A DNA stretch of 64,000 nucleotides from Microbacterium marinilacus (GTDB lineage: Bacteria > Actinomycetota > Actinomycetes > Actinomycetales > Microbacteriaceae), in the NCBI RefSeq assembly GCF_019753765.1, contig NZ_JAIJZW010000001.1, forward strand, positions 477,127 to 541,126. Reading direction: 5' to 3'. Positions within the stretch are counted from its first letter, which is position 1, and each line of letters opens with the position of its first letter. Below, one piece after another: positions 26,092-33,967 of the stretch. Both the position numbers and the translations under genes were made by a program. The notes beneath the pieces were generated by a model, which saw only the letters and a program-made list of their open reading frames with translations, was not told the origin of the DNA and ran no database searches.

Positions 26092-27210
26092 ATGAAGAAG
26101 ATCGCTCTCACCGCCACGGCGGCGGTCGCGGCTCTGGCCCTCGGCCTGACGGGCTGCTCCACCGAGCGCGGCGGCGGCACCGCCGAGCCCGGCGAGTCCG
26201 AGGCTCCCGCGGGCTTCGAGGCCGGCGCGACGATCGGCGTCGCGCTGCCCGACAAGACCAGCGAGAACTGGGTGCTCGCCGGTCAGCTCTTCACCGACGG
26301 GCTCGAGGCCGCGGGCTTCCAGGCCGACGTGCAGTACGCCCCCGCGAGCAACACGGTCGCCGAGCAGCAGAACCAGATCCAGGCCATGGTGACGGCGGGC
26401 GCGAAGGTCATCGTCATCGGCGCGAAGGACGGCAAGCAGCTGTCGACGCAGGTCGAGGCGGCGAAGGACGCGGGCGCGTACGTCATCGCGTACGACCGCC
26501 TGATCGAGAACACGGAGGCCGTCGACTACTACGTCGCGTTCGACAACTTCAAGGTCGGCCAGCTGCAGGGCCAGGCCCTGCTCGACGGCCTCGAGGCGAA
26601 CGCCGGCCACGACGCGCCCTACAACGTCGAGCTGTTCTCCGGCTCGCCCGACGACGCCAACTCGTCGGTGTTCTTCAACGGCGCGATGGACGTGCTGCAG
26701 CCGGCGATCGACGACGGCACGCTGGTGGTCGGATCGGGCCAGACCGAGATCGGCCAGACGGCCACGCAGGGCTGGCTCGCCGAGAACGCCCAGGAGCGCA
26801 TGGACGGCATCCTGACCTCCACGTACGGCAGCGAGGAGCTCGACGGCGTGCTGTCGCCGAACGACACGCTCGCCCGCGCCATCCTCACCTCGGTCGACCA
26901 GGCCGGCAAGAAGCAGCCGGTCGTCACGGGCCAGGACTCCGAGGTCGAGTCGGTGAAGTGGATCATGGAGGACCGTCAGTACTCCACGATCAACAAGGAC
27001 ACCGCGCTTCTCGTCGAGCAGACGATCAAGATGGTCGGTCAGCTGCAGGAAGGCACGGAGGTCGACGTCAACGACTCCGAGCAGTACGACAACGGCGTGA
27101 AGGTCGTGCCGTCGTACCTCCTCGACCCGGTGATCGTCACGAAGGACAACGCCGCGGAGGCGTACGCGAACGTCCCGAGCCTGCTCGAGATCGTCGAGTC
27201 GTACGAGTGA
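26092..27210 (+). CDS. ChvE-type multiple-sugar-binding lipoprotein
   Basis: 372-residue substrate-binding lipoprotein. The signal peptide ends at LGLTGCSTE (lipidated Cys near residue 22) and a Gly/Glu-rich linker follows. The type I binding fold shows IGVALPDKTSENWVLAGQLF, AYVIAYDRLIENTEAVDYYVAFDN and DGVLSPNDTLARAIL. The segment YVAFDNFKVGQLQGQAL is characteristic of ChvE/XylF-like proteins that bind pentoses, glucose or galactose. It is the last gene of the LacI-controlled operon and is followed by strong hairpins. Confidence 0.94.
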   Translation: MKKIALTATAAVAALALGLTGCSTERGGGTAEPGESEAPAGFEAGATIGVALPDKTSENWVLAGQLFTDGLEAAGFQADVQYAPASNTVAEQQNQIQAMVTAGAKVIVIGAKDGKQLSTQVEAAKDAGAYVIAYDRLIENTEAVDYYVAFDNFKVGQLQGQALLDGLEANAGHDAPYNVELFSGSPDDANSSVFFNGAMDVLQPAIDDGTLVVGSGQTEIGQTATQGWLAENAQERMDGILTSTYGSEELDGVLSPNDTLARAILTSVDQAGKKQPVVTGQDSEVESVKWIMEDRQYSTINKDTALLVEQTIKMVGQLQEGTEVDVNDSEQYDNGVKVVPSYLLDPVIVTKDNAAEAYANVPSLLEIVESYE

Positions 27211-27214
27211 CGCC

Positions 27215-27270
27215 GGCGGGGCGCGACGCCCCGCCACGCGAGGGCCGTCCGGTGCAGACCGGGCGGCCCT
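27215..27270 (+). terminator. Double-hairpin terminator of the sugar importer operon
   Basis: Hairpin one (27215-27235) has perfect 9-bp arms GGCGGGGCG/CGCCCCGCC around a 3-nt loop. Hairpin two (27241-27270) has a 13-bp stem (AGGGCCG, T-G wobble, CCGGT) with loop GCAG. No long T-run follows, as usual in high-GC actinobacteria. It separates this operon from the Nit1C cluster. Confidence 0.75.
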
Positions 27271-27411
27271 TCGCCGTGTCCGGCGCGCGCTCGCGGGAGA
27301 CAGGGACCGTGAGTCGCGCCGACGGGGCTCGAAACGAGAACTTCTCACGCGGAAACGACACCGAATTCCGGCCGTAGCCAAGGCGAAACACACCGGCCGT
27401 CTACTTGATCC

Positions 27412-28506
27412 ATGACGACCGTATCCGCCGCCACCGCAGACCAGCCGGACCGCGTCTCCACCCGTGTCAGCATCGCACTGCTCGGCGTCCGCAGCGATGC
27501 CCCGGTTCGCCGCACCGGCGGTGCGGGACCGAGCGACGACGGCCACTTCGTCGTCGACGGCGACGGCGCGGCGATCCCGCTCAACCCCGCGAGCCCGTAC
27601 GTCGTCACATCGCAGGGGCGGCTGACGCTCGAGGGAGCGGACCTCGGCTTCGACGTCTCGCCCGTGGCGCGACCTCGCTTCTACGACCTCGCCACCGCGG
27701 AGGGCGTCTCCTACGACAGGATCGCGAAGCTGCACGGGCGCAACGTGCTCGCCACGACCGTCGTGCAGACGTGCGTCCGATACGACGAGAGCGAGCGCTG
27801 CCGATTCTGCGCGATCCAGTCGTCGCTGGACGCGGGCACCACCATCGCCGTGAAGACCCCGGCGATGCTGGCCGAGGTGGCGGAGGCCGCCGTGCGTCTC
27901 GACGGGGTGACCCACATGGTGATGACGACCGGCACATCGAACGGATGGGATCGAGGAGCCAAGCACCTCGCACGTTGCGTGCGCGCCGTCAAGGCCGCCG
28001 TGCCGTCGCTCGAGATCCAGGTGCAGTGCGAGCCGCCCGCCGACTTGCGGGCGATCACTGACCTCTACGCCGCCGGAGCGCGCTCGATCGGCATCCACGT
28101 CGAGTCGATGGACGACGAGGTGCGTCGGCGCTGGATGCCCGGCAAGTCGCGGGTGAGCCTCGACGAGTACCGCGAGGCCTGGCGGGAGGCGGTGCGCGTC
28201 TTCGGGTGGAATCAGGTGTCCACGTATCTGATCGTCGGCATGGGGGAGGACGAGTCCGAGCTGGTCGACGCGGCCGCCGAGCTCATCGACATGGGCGTGT
28301 ACCCCTTCGTCGTGCCCTTCCGGCCGCTGAAGGGCACGCTCGCCACCGACGTCGACCACGTGCCGGCGCCTCACCGGGCCGTGCTCAACCGCATCACCGC
28401 CCGCGTGGCGGCCCTGCTGCAGGCCGCCGGCATGCGCGGCGAGGATCAGCGGGCCGGATGCGCCGCGTGCGGGGCGTGCAGCGTGCTGAAGACGGCCGGT
28501 GCCTGA
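27412..28506 (+). CDS. Nit1C cluster radical SAM protein (MSMEG_0568 family)
   Basis: 364-residue radical SAM enzyme of unknown reaction, first gene of a Nit1C-type cluster. The cluster-binding cysteines are Cys121, Cys130 and Cys133 (TCVRYDESERCRFCAIQ), a CX8CX2C spacing instead of the usual CX3CX2C. A second group Cys350/353/356 (CAACGAC) near the C-terminus could hold another iron-sulfur centre. The barrel includes GVTHMVMTTGTSNG and SIGIHVESMDDEVRRRW. The order and neighbours match the family found with Nit6803-type nitrilases. ATG 27412 has no clear Shine-Dalgarno sequence. The next gene overlaps its end by 8 bp. Confidence 0.9.
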   Translation: MTTVSAATADQPDRVSTRVSIALLGVRSDAPVRRTGGAGPSDDGHFVVDGDGAAIPLNPASPYVVTSQGRLTLEGADLGFDVSPVARPRFYDLATAEGVSYDRIAKLHGRNVLATTVVQTCVRYDESERCRFCAIQSSLDAGTTIAVKTPAMLAEVAEAAVRLDGVTHMVMTTGTSNGWDRGAKHLARCVRAVKAAVPSLEIQVQCEPPADLRAITDLYAAGARSIGIHVESMDDEVRRRWMPGKSRVSLDEYREAWREAVRVFGWNQVSTYLIVGMGEDESELVDAAAELIDMGVYPFVVPFRPLKGTLATDVDHVPAPHRAVLNRITARVAALLQAAGMRGEDQRAGCAACGACSVLKTAGA

Positions 28507-29935
28507 CGTGTTCGACGTGCCGCTGCTCTCGGGAGCTCCGCGGGCGCGGATCGCGTCGGGCTGGCGGGTGGTGCGGGCGGACCGCGCCGAGGTCGAGGCG
28601 TACCGCGCGATCCGGCGGGACGTCTTCGTCGAAGAGCAGGCGATGTTCAGCGAGCGCGACGCCGACCGGATCGACGACGACCCGCGCACGATCGTCCTGG
28701 TCGCGGTCGACGACGCCGGGCTCGTCCTCGGAGGGGTTCGGCTGGCGCCCGCGATGGACGGGCGGGACATCGGGTGGTGGACGGGCAGCCGACTCGCGGT
28801 CCGCCGGGACGCCCGCCGCGCGGGCGGGATCGGATCGGCGCTGGTCCGCGAGGCCTGCGCCGTCGCGCTCGAGCGCGGGGTCCTGCGCTTCGAGGCGACC
28901 GTGCAGGAGGCCAACGAGCCGCTCTTCCGCCACCTCGGCTGGCGTGCCTGGGGCCGGACCGACGTCGCCGCCGTCCCTCACGTGCGCATGCGCTGGCCGA
29001 TCGACCGCATCCGGCGCCTCGTCGACGCCGCGAAGGCCGACCTCGCCGACGTCGTCGGCGGGATCCGTGGCGACGGGCCCGCGTCGCTCGGCGGCCCGGG
29101 CTTCGTCGGCGACGACGGCGCCCCGGTCCCCGGCACCGACGTCGTCGCGGCGTGCGACGCGATCCTCCCGGCGATGGTCGAGCGCGACCCCGAGTGGGCG
29201 GGATGGTGCGCCGTGCTGGTCAACGTCAACGACCTCTCCGCGATGGGGGCTGCTCCCTCCGGCCTGCTGGACGCGATCGGCGCGCCGACGGCGTCGTTCG
29301 CCCACCGCATCGTGGGCGGCATCCGCGCCGCCTCCGAGGCGTGGGCGGTGCCGGTGCTCGGCGGGCACACCCAGCTGGGCGTCGCGCCGTCGCTGTCGGT
29401 CACGGCCCTCGGTCGCACCGACCGGCCCGTGCGCGGCGGTGGAGGCCACGCCGGCCACGGCCTGAGCCTCACGGTCGACGTCTCCGGCCGATGGAGACGC
29501 GGGTTCGAGGGCCGGCAGTGGGACTCGACGTCCTCCCGTTCCGGGGCGGAGCTGCGCGAGCTCGCCTCGCTCGTCGGGCGCGCGGCGCCCGACGCCGCCA
29601 AAGATGTGAGCATGGCCGGCGTCGTGGGCACGGCGGCGATGATGGCCGAGGCATCCGGCACCGGCGCCACCATCGAGGTCGCACGCGTCCCGGCGCCCGC
29701 CACGGTGTCGTTCGGCGACTGGCTCACCTGCTTCCCCGGGTTCGGGATGCTCACCGCCGACCGCGCCGGGCACGGCCGCATGCGGACGACGCTCGCCCCC
29801 ACGGCGTCGATCGGTTCGCTCGACGAGCGACCCGGCGTGCGCCTGCGCTGGCCGGACGGCGTCGAGACGGACGCCGTCGACGCTGCGACGGGCCTCGGAG
29901 CGGCCGGAGACGTCATCCAGATGCATTCCGGATGA
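28499..29935 (+). CDS. GNAT acetyltransferase / AIR-synthase-like fusion (MSMEG_0567 family)
   Basis: 478-residue two-domain protein. Residues about 20-170 form a GNAT acyltransferase: YRAIRRDVFVEEQAMF, then RRAGGIGSALVREA as the acetyl-CoA loop and ANEPLFRHLGWRAWG. Residues about 180-478 resemble AIR synthase/PurM-type ATP-binding proteins, with NVNDLSAMGAAPSGLLDAIG and VPVLGGHTQLGVAPSLSVTALG. PurM-like enzymes activate amide oxygens with ATP, so an ATP-dependent cyclisation plus acyl transfer is imaginable; no reaction is established. GTG 28499 overlaps the radical SAM gene by 8 bp. The next gene follows after a 130-bp gap with a hairpin. Confidence 0.9.
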   Translation: MPDVFDVPLLSGAPRARIASGWRVVRADRAEVEAYRAIRRDVFVEEQAMFSERDADRIDDDPRTIVLVAVDDAGLVLGGVRLAPAMDGRDIGWWTGSRLAVRRDARRAGGIGSALVREACAVALERGVLRFEATVQEANEPLFRHLGWRAWGRTDVAAVPHVRMRWPIDRIRRLVDAAKADLADVVGGIRGDGPASLGGPGFVGDDGAPVPGTDVVAACDAILPAMVERDPEWAGWCAVLVNVNDLSAMGAAPSGLLDAIGAPTASFAHRIVGGIRAASEAWAVPVLGGHTQLGVAPSLSVTALGRTDRPVRGGGGHAGHGLSLTVDVSGRWRRGFEGRQWDSTSSRSGAELRELASLVGRAAPDAAKDVSMAGVVGTAAMMAEASGTGATIEVARVPAPATVSFGDWLTCFPGFGMLTADRAGHGRMRTTLAPTASIGSLDERPGVRLRWPDGVETDAVDAATGLGAAGDVIQMHSG

Positions 29936-29982
29936 AACCGAACCGAAACGTCCAGCCGCCAGCCTGAGAACACTCGACGGAC

Positions 29983-29999
29983 CGCCCCGCGCCGGGGCG
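29983..29999 (+). terminator. Small hairpin in the Nit1C intergenic gap
   Basis: CGCCCCG and CGGGGCG form a 7-bp stem with a 3-nt loop in the only sizeable gap (29936-30065) within the cluster. It may attenuate readthrough or separate two transcripts. AAGGAG at 30050-30055 then serves the next gene. Confidence 0.4.
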
Positions 30000-30065
30000 C
30001 ACGCTCCGTCTCACCGCCTGCTCCACTCCAACGAAGCGCCACCGACCTCAAGGAGACAACCGGAA

Positions 30066-30593
30066 ATGACCGCAGACATCGACGCGCAGATCGCGGAGAA
30101 CATCGCGAAGTCGCTCGGGGAGATCCCGCACCCCTCGCTTCCCCAGGGCAGCAACCTGTACGGATCGACCAAGATCTTCCCCGACTTCCAGGCCGAGGAC
30201 GGCGAGACCTACTTCACCCTCGTGCACGGCATCCCGCACGAGTCGTCGGTCAGCTTCGTCGCGATCCTGCAGGCCACCCGTGCACTGCGGAAGGGCTTCG
30301 AGTCGGCGATCTACTTCTACGGGCCCGGCACCCTCGCCTGCACCGCGAACCGCGGCTTCCCCACCACGGGCGACGCGGGCTTCCCCGGCGAGCTCAACAT
30401 GAACGGGTCGCTGGAGACGTTCATCAAGGAGGGCGGCACGGTCTACTGCTGCCGCTTCGGGATGGCGCTGCACGGCATGCGCGAGGAGGACCTCATCGAG
30501 GGCGTGATCCCCGCCCACCCGCTCGACGTGCAGGACGCGGTCATCTACTACGCGCGCAAGGGCGCGATCATCAACTCGACCTACAACCTCTAG
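30066..30593 (+). CDS. MSMEG_0572-family nitrogen-starvation response protein
   Basis: 175-residue soluble protein of the conserved Nit1C component usually placed next to the nitrilase. Function unknown. Visible features are SLPQGSNLYGSTKIFPDFQ, AIYFYGPGTLACTANRGFP and GGTVYCCRFGMALHGMREEDLIEGVIPAHPL; the pair Cys-Cys followed by MALHGMREEDL gives a look reminiscent of DsrE-like small subunits, which is my inference only. The ribosome site AAGGAG precedes ATG 30066 at good spacing. The nitrilase starts 8 bp after its stop. Confidence 0.88.
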   Translation: MTADIDAQIAENIAKSLGEIPHPSLPQGSNLYGSTKIFPDFQAEDGETYFTLVHGIPHESSVSFVAILQATRALRKGFESAIYFYGPGTLACTANRGFPTTGDAGFPGELNMNGSLETFIKEGGTVYCCRFGMALHGMREEDLIEGVIPAHPLDVQDAVIYYARKGAIINSTYNL

Positions 30594-30601
30594 GGGCACC
30601 G

Positions 30602-31504
30602 ATGTCGATCACCGTCGCATCCGTCTCGGCGAACTTCACGCGAGACCTCGAGCAGAACTACGCGCTGATCGCCCAGCTGCTCGAGGATGCACGCGAGCAG
30701 GGCGCCGATCTCGTCGCCTTCCCGGAGGCGGCGATCGGGGGCTATCTGTCGTCTCTCGGAAACCACGGCGACACCGTGCGCACGACCACGCGGTCCCTGC
30801 CGCCGGCGATCCGGCTCGACGGTCCCGAGATCGCCCGAGTGCAGCGGCTGGCAGGAGACACCGTCGTGACGATCGGGTTCTGCGAGCTCGACGACGACGG
30901 CGAGACCCGGTACAACGCCGCTGTCTGCCTCGACGGCGGCACCGTCTACGGCTCCTATCGGAAGGTGCATCAGCCGCTGGGCGAGAACATGTCGTACTCG
31001 GCGGGTGCGGGGTACCGGGCCTTCGACGCCCCCGTCGGACGCCTCGGCATGCAGATCTGCTACGACAAGGCGTTTCCCGAGGCCGCGCGACTGCTCGCGC
31101 TCGACGGTGCGGAGATCGTCGTCAGCATGTCCGCATGGCCTGCCGCGCGCACGGCCACCGCGGAGAACCTGCAGGACGACCGATGGACGTACCGCTTCAA
31201 CCAGTTCGACATCGCGCGCGCACTCGACAACCAGCTGTTCTGGCTGGCGTCCAACCAGTCGGGCACGTTCGGGTCGTTGCGCTACGTCGGCAACGCGAAG
31301 GTCGTCGACCCGGGCGGGAACGTGCTCGCCACGACGTTGCTCGGCGCGGGCCTGGCGGTCGCCGAGATCGACGTGGACGAGACCTTCCGCGCCATGCGCG
31401 GCGGCATGTTCCACCTGCGCGACCGCCGTCCTGACGTGTACGGCGGCATCGCCGAGACGGATGCGCCCGACGTCAACGGCTGGCGGGAGTCCGCGCATGC
31501 CTGA
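30602..31504 (+). CDS. Nit6803-type nitrilase of the Nit1C cluster
   Basis: 300-residue nitrilase-superfamily hydrolase that turns nitriles to acids and ammonia; Nit1C nitrilases have been linked to cyanide assimilation. The catalytic triad is intact: Glu42 in FPEAAIGGYLS, Lys121 in GSYRKVHQPLGE and Cys153 in GMQICYDKAFPEAARL. The Nit6803-like signatures SAWPAAR and LFWLASNQSG are present. The MSMEG_0570-type gene overlaps its 3' end by 8 bp. A degenerate paralogue lacking the Cys lies three genes downstream (33075-33932). The true substrate is unknown. Confidence 0.93.
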   Translation: MSITVASVSANFTRDLEQNYALIAQLLEDAREQGADLVAFPEAAIGGYLSSLGNHGDTVRTTTRSLPPAIRLDGPEIARVQRLAGDTVVTIGFCELDDDGETRYNAAVCLDGGTVYGSYRKVHQPLGENMSYSAGAGYRAFDAPVGRLGMQICYDKAFPEAARLLALDGAEIVVSMSAWPAARTATAENLQDDRWTYRFNQFDIARALDNQLFWLASNQSGTFGSLRYVGNAKVVDPGGNVLATTLLGAGLAVAEIDVDETFRAMRGGMFHLRDRRPDVYGGIAETDAPDVNGWRESAHA

Positions 31505-31790
31505 GATGACGTTCGAGGTGCGCTGGCCCGACGGGCACCGCACCGAGCACTACTCGCCGAGCCTCGTCATGCACGACTTCCTGGTGGAGGGCGGCGCGTA
31601 TCCGGTCGCCGACTTCGTCGCCCGCACGCACGAGGCGCTCGACCAGGCGAGCGAGCGGGTGCGAGCCCGGTTCGGGTTCGCCTGCACGTCCGCGATGCAC
31701 TCTCAGCAGCGGATCGCCGCCGAGGCGGGCGGCTTCTCCACCGGAGACGTGACGGTGCTGCGGATGGCCCGGCGCGAGGCCGGCTCGTGA
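31497..31790 (+). CDS. MSMEG_0570-family nitrogen-starvation response protein
   Basis: 97-residue small protein conserved in Nit1C clusters. It has MTFEVRWPDGHRTEHYSPSL, VMHDFLVEGGAYPVADFVAR and FGFACTSAMHSQQRI. These resemble a compact carrier-like or accessory fold with a single Cys; no catalytic motif is evident and the role is unknown. ATG 31497 overlaps the nitrilase end by 8 bp and its stop overlaps the flavoprotein GTG by 4 bp, so tight stoichiometric expression is likely. Confidence 0.88.
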   Translation: MPEMTFEVRWPDGHRTEHYSPSLVMHDFLVEGGAYPVADFVARTHEALDQASERVRARFGFACTSAMHSQQRIAAEAGGFSTGDVTVLRMARREAGS

Positions 31791-33070
31791 TTCCGGTCCG
31801 GCTCCGCGACGGGGACCACTACCCGGCGGTGATCGTCGGCGGGGGACAGGCGGGTCTCTCCCTCAGCCGTCACCTGGTCGAGGCAGGCGTGCGCCACGTC
31901 GTCGTCGAGAGGGACACGGTCGCCCACGAGTGGCGCGACGGCCGCTGGGACAACTTCACGCTCGTCACCCCGAACTGGCACTGCCGGCTGCCGGGCTACG
32001 CCTACGACGGGCCCGAGCCCGACGGCTTCATGACGCGCGACGAGGTGCACGCCTGGGTGCGCGGCTACGCCGGGTCTTTCGACGCCCCGGTCGCCGAAGG
32101 GGTGGCGGTCACCGGGGTCGCCGCGATGCCCGGCGGCGGCTTCCGCGTGACGACGTCGGCGGGCGCGATCACCGCGGACACGGTGACGGCGGCGACAGGC
32201 GGATATCACGAGCCGGTCGTGCCGGGGTGGGCGGACGCTCTGCCCGAGAGCGTCGCGCAGGTGCACTCGCACGAGTACCGCAGCGCCGCGAGGCTGCCCG
32301 ACGGCCCCGTCCTGGTGGTGGGGTCGGGGCAGTCCGGCACGCAGATCGCCGAGGACCTCCTGCTGGAAGGACGCACCGTCCACCTCGCGCTGGGGCGAGC
32401 TCCGCGCGTCGCGCGCTTCTACCGGGGCCGCGACTGCATGACGTGGCTCGCGCAGATGGGCCTGTACGACGTGCCGGTCGCGGCGCGCGGGCTCGCCAAG
32501 CGCGAGTCGACGAACCACTACGTCACCGGCCGCGACGGGGGCCGCGACATCGACCTGAGGGCCTTCGCACTGCGGGGGATGCGCCTCCACGGGCGCGCGC
32601 TCGGCGTCGCCGGCGGGCGGCTGCGATTCGACGACTCCCTCGCCGCGAGCCTCGACCACGCCGACTCGGTGGCGGAGTCCATCAAGAACGACATCGACGC
32701 GTACATCGCGCGCGAGGGGATCGAGGCGCCGCCGGAGGCCCGATACGAGGCGGTATGGCGGCCGGAGCCCGGCGGGTCCGAGATCCCTCTCGACGAGCTG
32801 GGCAGCGTCGTGTGGGCGGTCGGCTTCCGCGCGGACTGGTCATGGCTCGGCGATCTCGACGTGCGCGATGCCGACGGCCACCCCGCCCACGACCGGGGCG
32901 TCACGCGCGTTCCCGGCTTCCAGTTCCTCGGCCTTCCCTGGCTGCACACCTGGGGATCCGGGCGGTTCCACGCGATCGCGCGGGATGCGGAGCACGCCGC
33001 GGCGGCCGTCGTGGCGCGGCTCGGGTCGGCGGCGGCCACGGGGCGGCCGCCCGGCGACGTCCTAGTCTGA
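31787..33070 (+). CDS. FAD-dependent oxidoreductase (MSMEG_0569 family)
   Basis: 427-residue flavoprotein resembling single-component flavin monooxygenases. The FAD motif VIVGGGQAGLSLSRHL is at about residues 15-30 and the NAD(P)H-type motif VLVVGSGQSGTQIAEDLL at about residues 177-194. FTLVTPNWHCRLPGY and the C-terminal FQFLGLPWLHTWGSGRF are family features. Within the Nit1C pathway it could hydroxylate or oxidise a nitrogenous intermediate; this is inference. GTG 31787 lies in a 4-bp overlap. A TAGTCT -10 for the next gene overlaps its last codons. Confidence 0.9.
   Translation: MIPVRLRDGDHYPAVIVGGGQAGLSLSRHLVEAGVRHVVVERDTVAHEWRDGRWDNFTLVTPNWHCRLPGYAYDGPEPDGFMTRDEVHAWVRGYAGSFDAPVAEGVAVTGVAAMPGGGFRVTTSAGAITADTVTAATGGYHEPVVPGWADALPESVAQVHSHEYRSAARLPDGPVLVVGSGQSGTQIAEDLLLEGRTVHLALGRAPRVARFYRGRDCMTWLAQMGLYDVPVAARGLAKRESTNHYVTGRDGGRDIDLRAFALRGMRLHGRALGVAGGRLRFDDSLAASLDHADSVAESIKNDIDAYIAREGIEAPPEARYEAVWRPEPGGSEIPLDELGSVVWAVGFRADWSWLGDLDVRDADGHPAHDRGVTRVPGFQFLGLPWLHTWGSGRFHAIARDAEHAAAAVVARLGSAAATGRPPGDVLV
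33063..33068 (+). promoter_or_regulatory. TAGTCT -10 element inside the Nit1C cluster
   Basis: TAGTCT lies across the end of the flavoprotein gene and 6 nt before ATG 33075 of the degenerate nitrilase. The gap GAGGAG can also serve as a ribosome site. The gene could therefore have an internal leaderless transcript in addition to operon readthrough. Confidence 0.45.
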
Positions 33071-33074
33071 GGAG

Positions 33075-33932
33075 ATGGTCTCCGTGACGATGGCCGCCGT
33101 GGCAGCCCATTTCGGTCGCGACGTGCACCGCACCCTCGCCAAGCTGCCCGGGATCGTCGAGCAGGCGCGAGGACGCGACGTCGACCTGCTCGTGCTGCCC
33201 GACGCCACGATCGGCGGCTATCTGCTGGACCTGCATCATCCGGCGGCGGAGGAGGACGGCGTCCCGCACGCCGTCGATCTCGACGGGCCGGAGGTGGCGG
33301 CGATCATCGCGCTCGCCGGCGACATGACGATCTGCTTCGGCATCGCCGAGCGCGCGTGGGACGGGCAGGACGAGGTCCGCTACAACACGGCCGTCTGCGT
33401 CACCGGCGACGGGCTGCTCGGCACGCATCGGAAGGTGCACCTGCCGCTGGGCGAGTCCGAGGCGTACCGTCCTGGCGGCGAGTTCCGCGCCTTCGACACC
33501 CCGGTGGGACGACTGGGCATGCTCATCGACTTCGACAAGACGTTCCCGGAGGCGGCCCGGTCGCTGGCACTCGATGGGGCAGAGATCGTCGCGTGCCTGA
33601 GCGCCTGGCCCGCCAGCGTGACGGACCGCTCGGACCGCATCCGCAACGATCGCCAGGCGCACCTCTTCGACCTGTACGACTGCGCCAGGGCGGCCGAGAA
33701 CCAGGTCTACCTGGTGTCGTCGAACCAGACGGGCGTGCTCGGCGGCCTGCGCTTCCTCGGCCAGGCGAAGATCGTGGACCCCGCGGGCGAGATCCTCGCC
33801 AAGACCTGGGCCAAGGGCGGTCTCGCCGTCGCGGAGGCGGACGTGTCCGCGTCGGTCGCCCGCGCTCGGCGCTCCCTCGACCACATCCATCAGCGAGCCG
33901 AGCACGCCTACCGGCTCACGGCATCCGCCTGA
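33075..33932 (+). CDS. Nitrilase-fold protein lacking catalytic Cys and Glu (pseudo-enzyme)
   Basis: 285-residue homologue of the cluster nitrilase, clearly alignable throughout (RYNTAVCVTGDG, GTHRKVHLPLGE, TPVGRLGMLIDFDKTFPEAAR, LSAWPASVTD). The catalytic Lys120 is kept, but the catalytic Cys position is Asp152 (codon GAC at 33528-33530) and the catalytic Glu position is Asp43 (LPDATIGGYL). Hydrolysis by the standard thioester mechanism should be impossible. It may be a structural partner of the active nitrilase, which forms oligomers or filaments in this superfamily, or a ligand binder. The frame is intact, so it is a maintained protein and not a decayed gene. Confidence 0.88.
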   Translation: MVSVTMAAVAAHFGRDVHRTLAKLPGIVEQARGRDVDLLVLPDATIGGYLLDLHHPAAEEDGVPHAVDLDGPEVAAIIALAGDMTICFGIAERAWDGQDEVRYNTAVCVTGDGLLGTHRKVHLPLGESEAYRPGGEFRAFDTPVGRLGMLIDFDKTFPEAARSLALDGAEIVACLSAWPASVTDRSDRIRNDRQAHLFDLYDCARAAENQVYLVSSNQTGVLGGLRFLGQAKIVDPAGEILAKTWAKGGLAVAEADVSASVARARRSLDHIHQRAEHAYRLTASA

Positions 33933-33967
33933 CCGCCTCCGCGCGGCCCGGGCACGAAGGGACGCGC

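Noticed and set aside
27301..27411. Three GAAAC motifs upstream of the Nit1C cluster as GlnR sites
   Set aside because: Spacing does not match the GTnAC-n6-GAAAC repeats; only one AC-n9-AC pair could be found, which is expected by chance. A nitrogen regulator remains plausible but is not shown by the sequence.
24574..28914. A 1446-codon open frame on the minus strand, and similar long ones (34323-38207, 1814-4327)
   Set aside because: High GC leaves few stop codons in antisense frames. The plus strand here carries clear ABC-transporter, binding-protein and radical SAM genes; the minus frame is low-complexity Arg/Ala/His sequence without recognisable domains.
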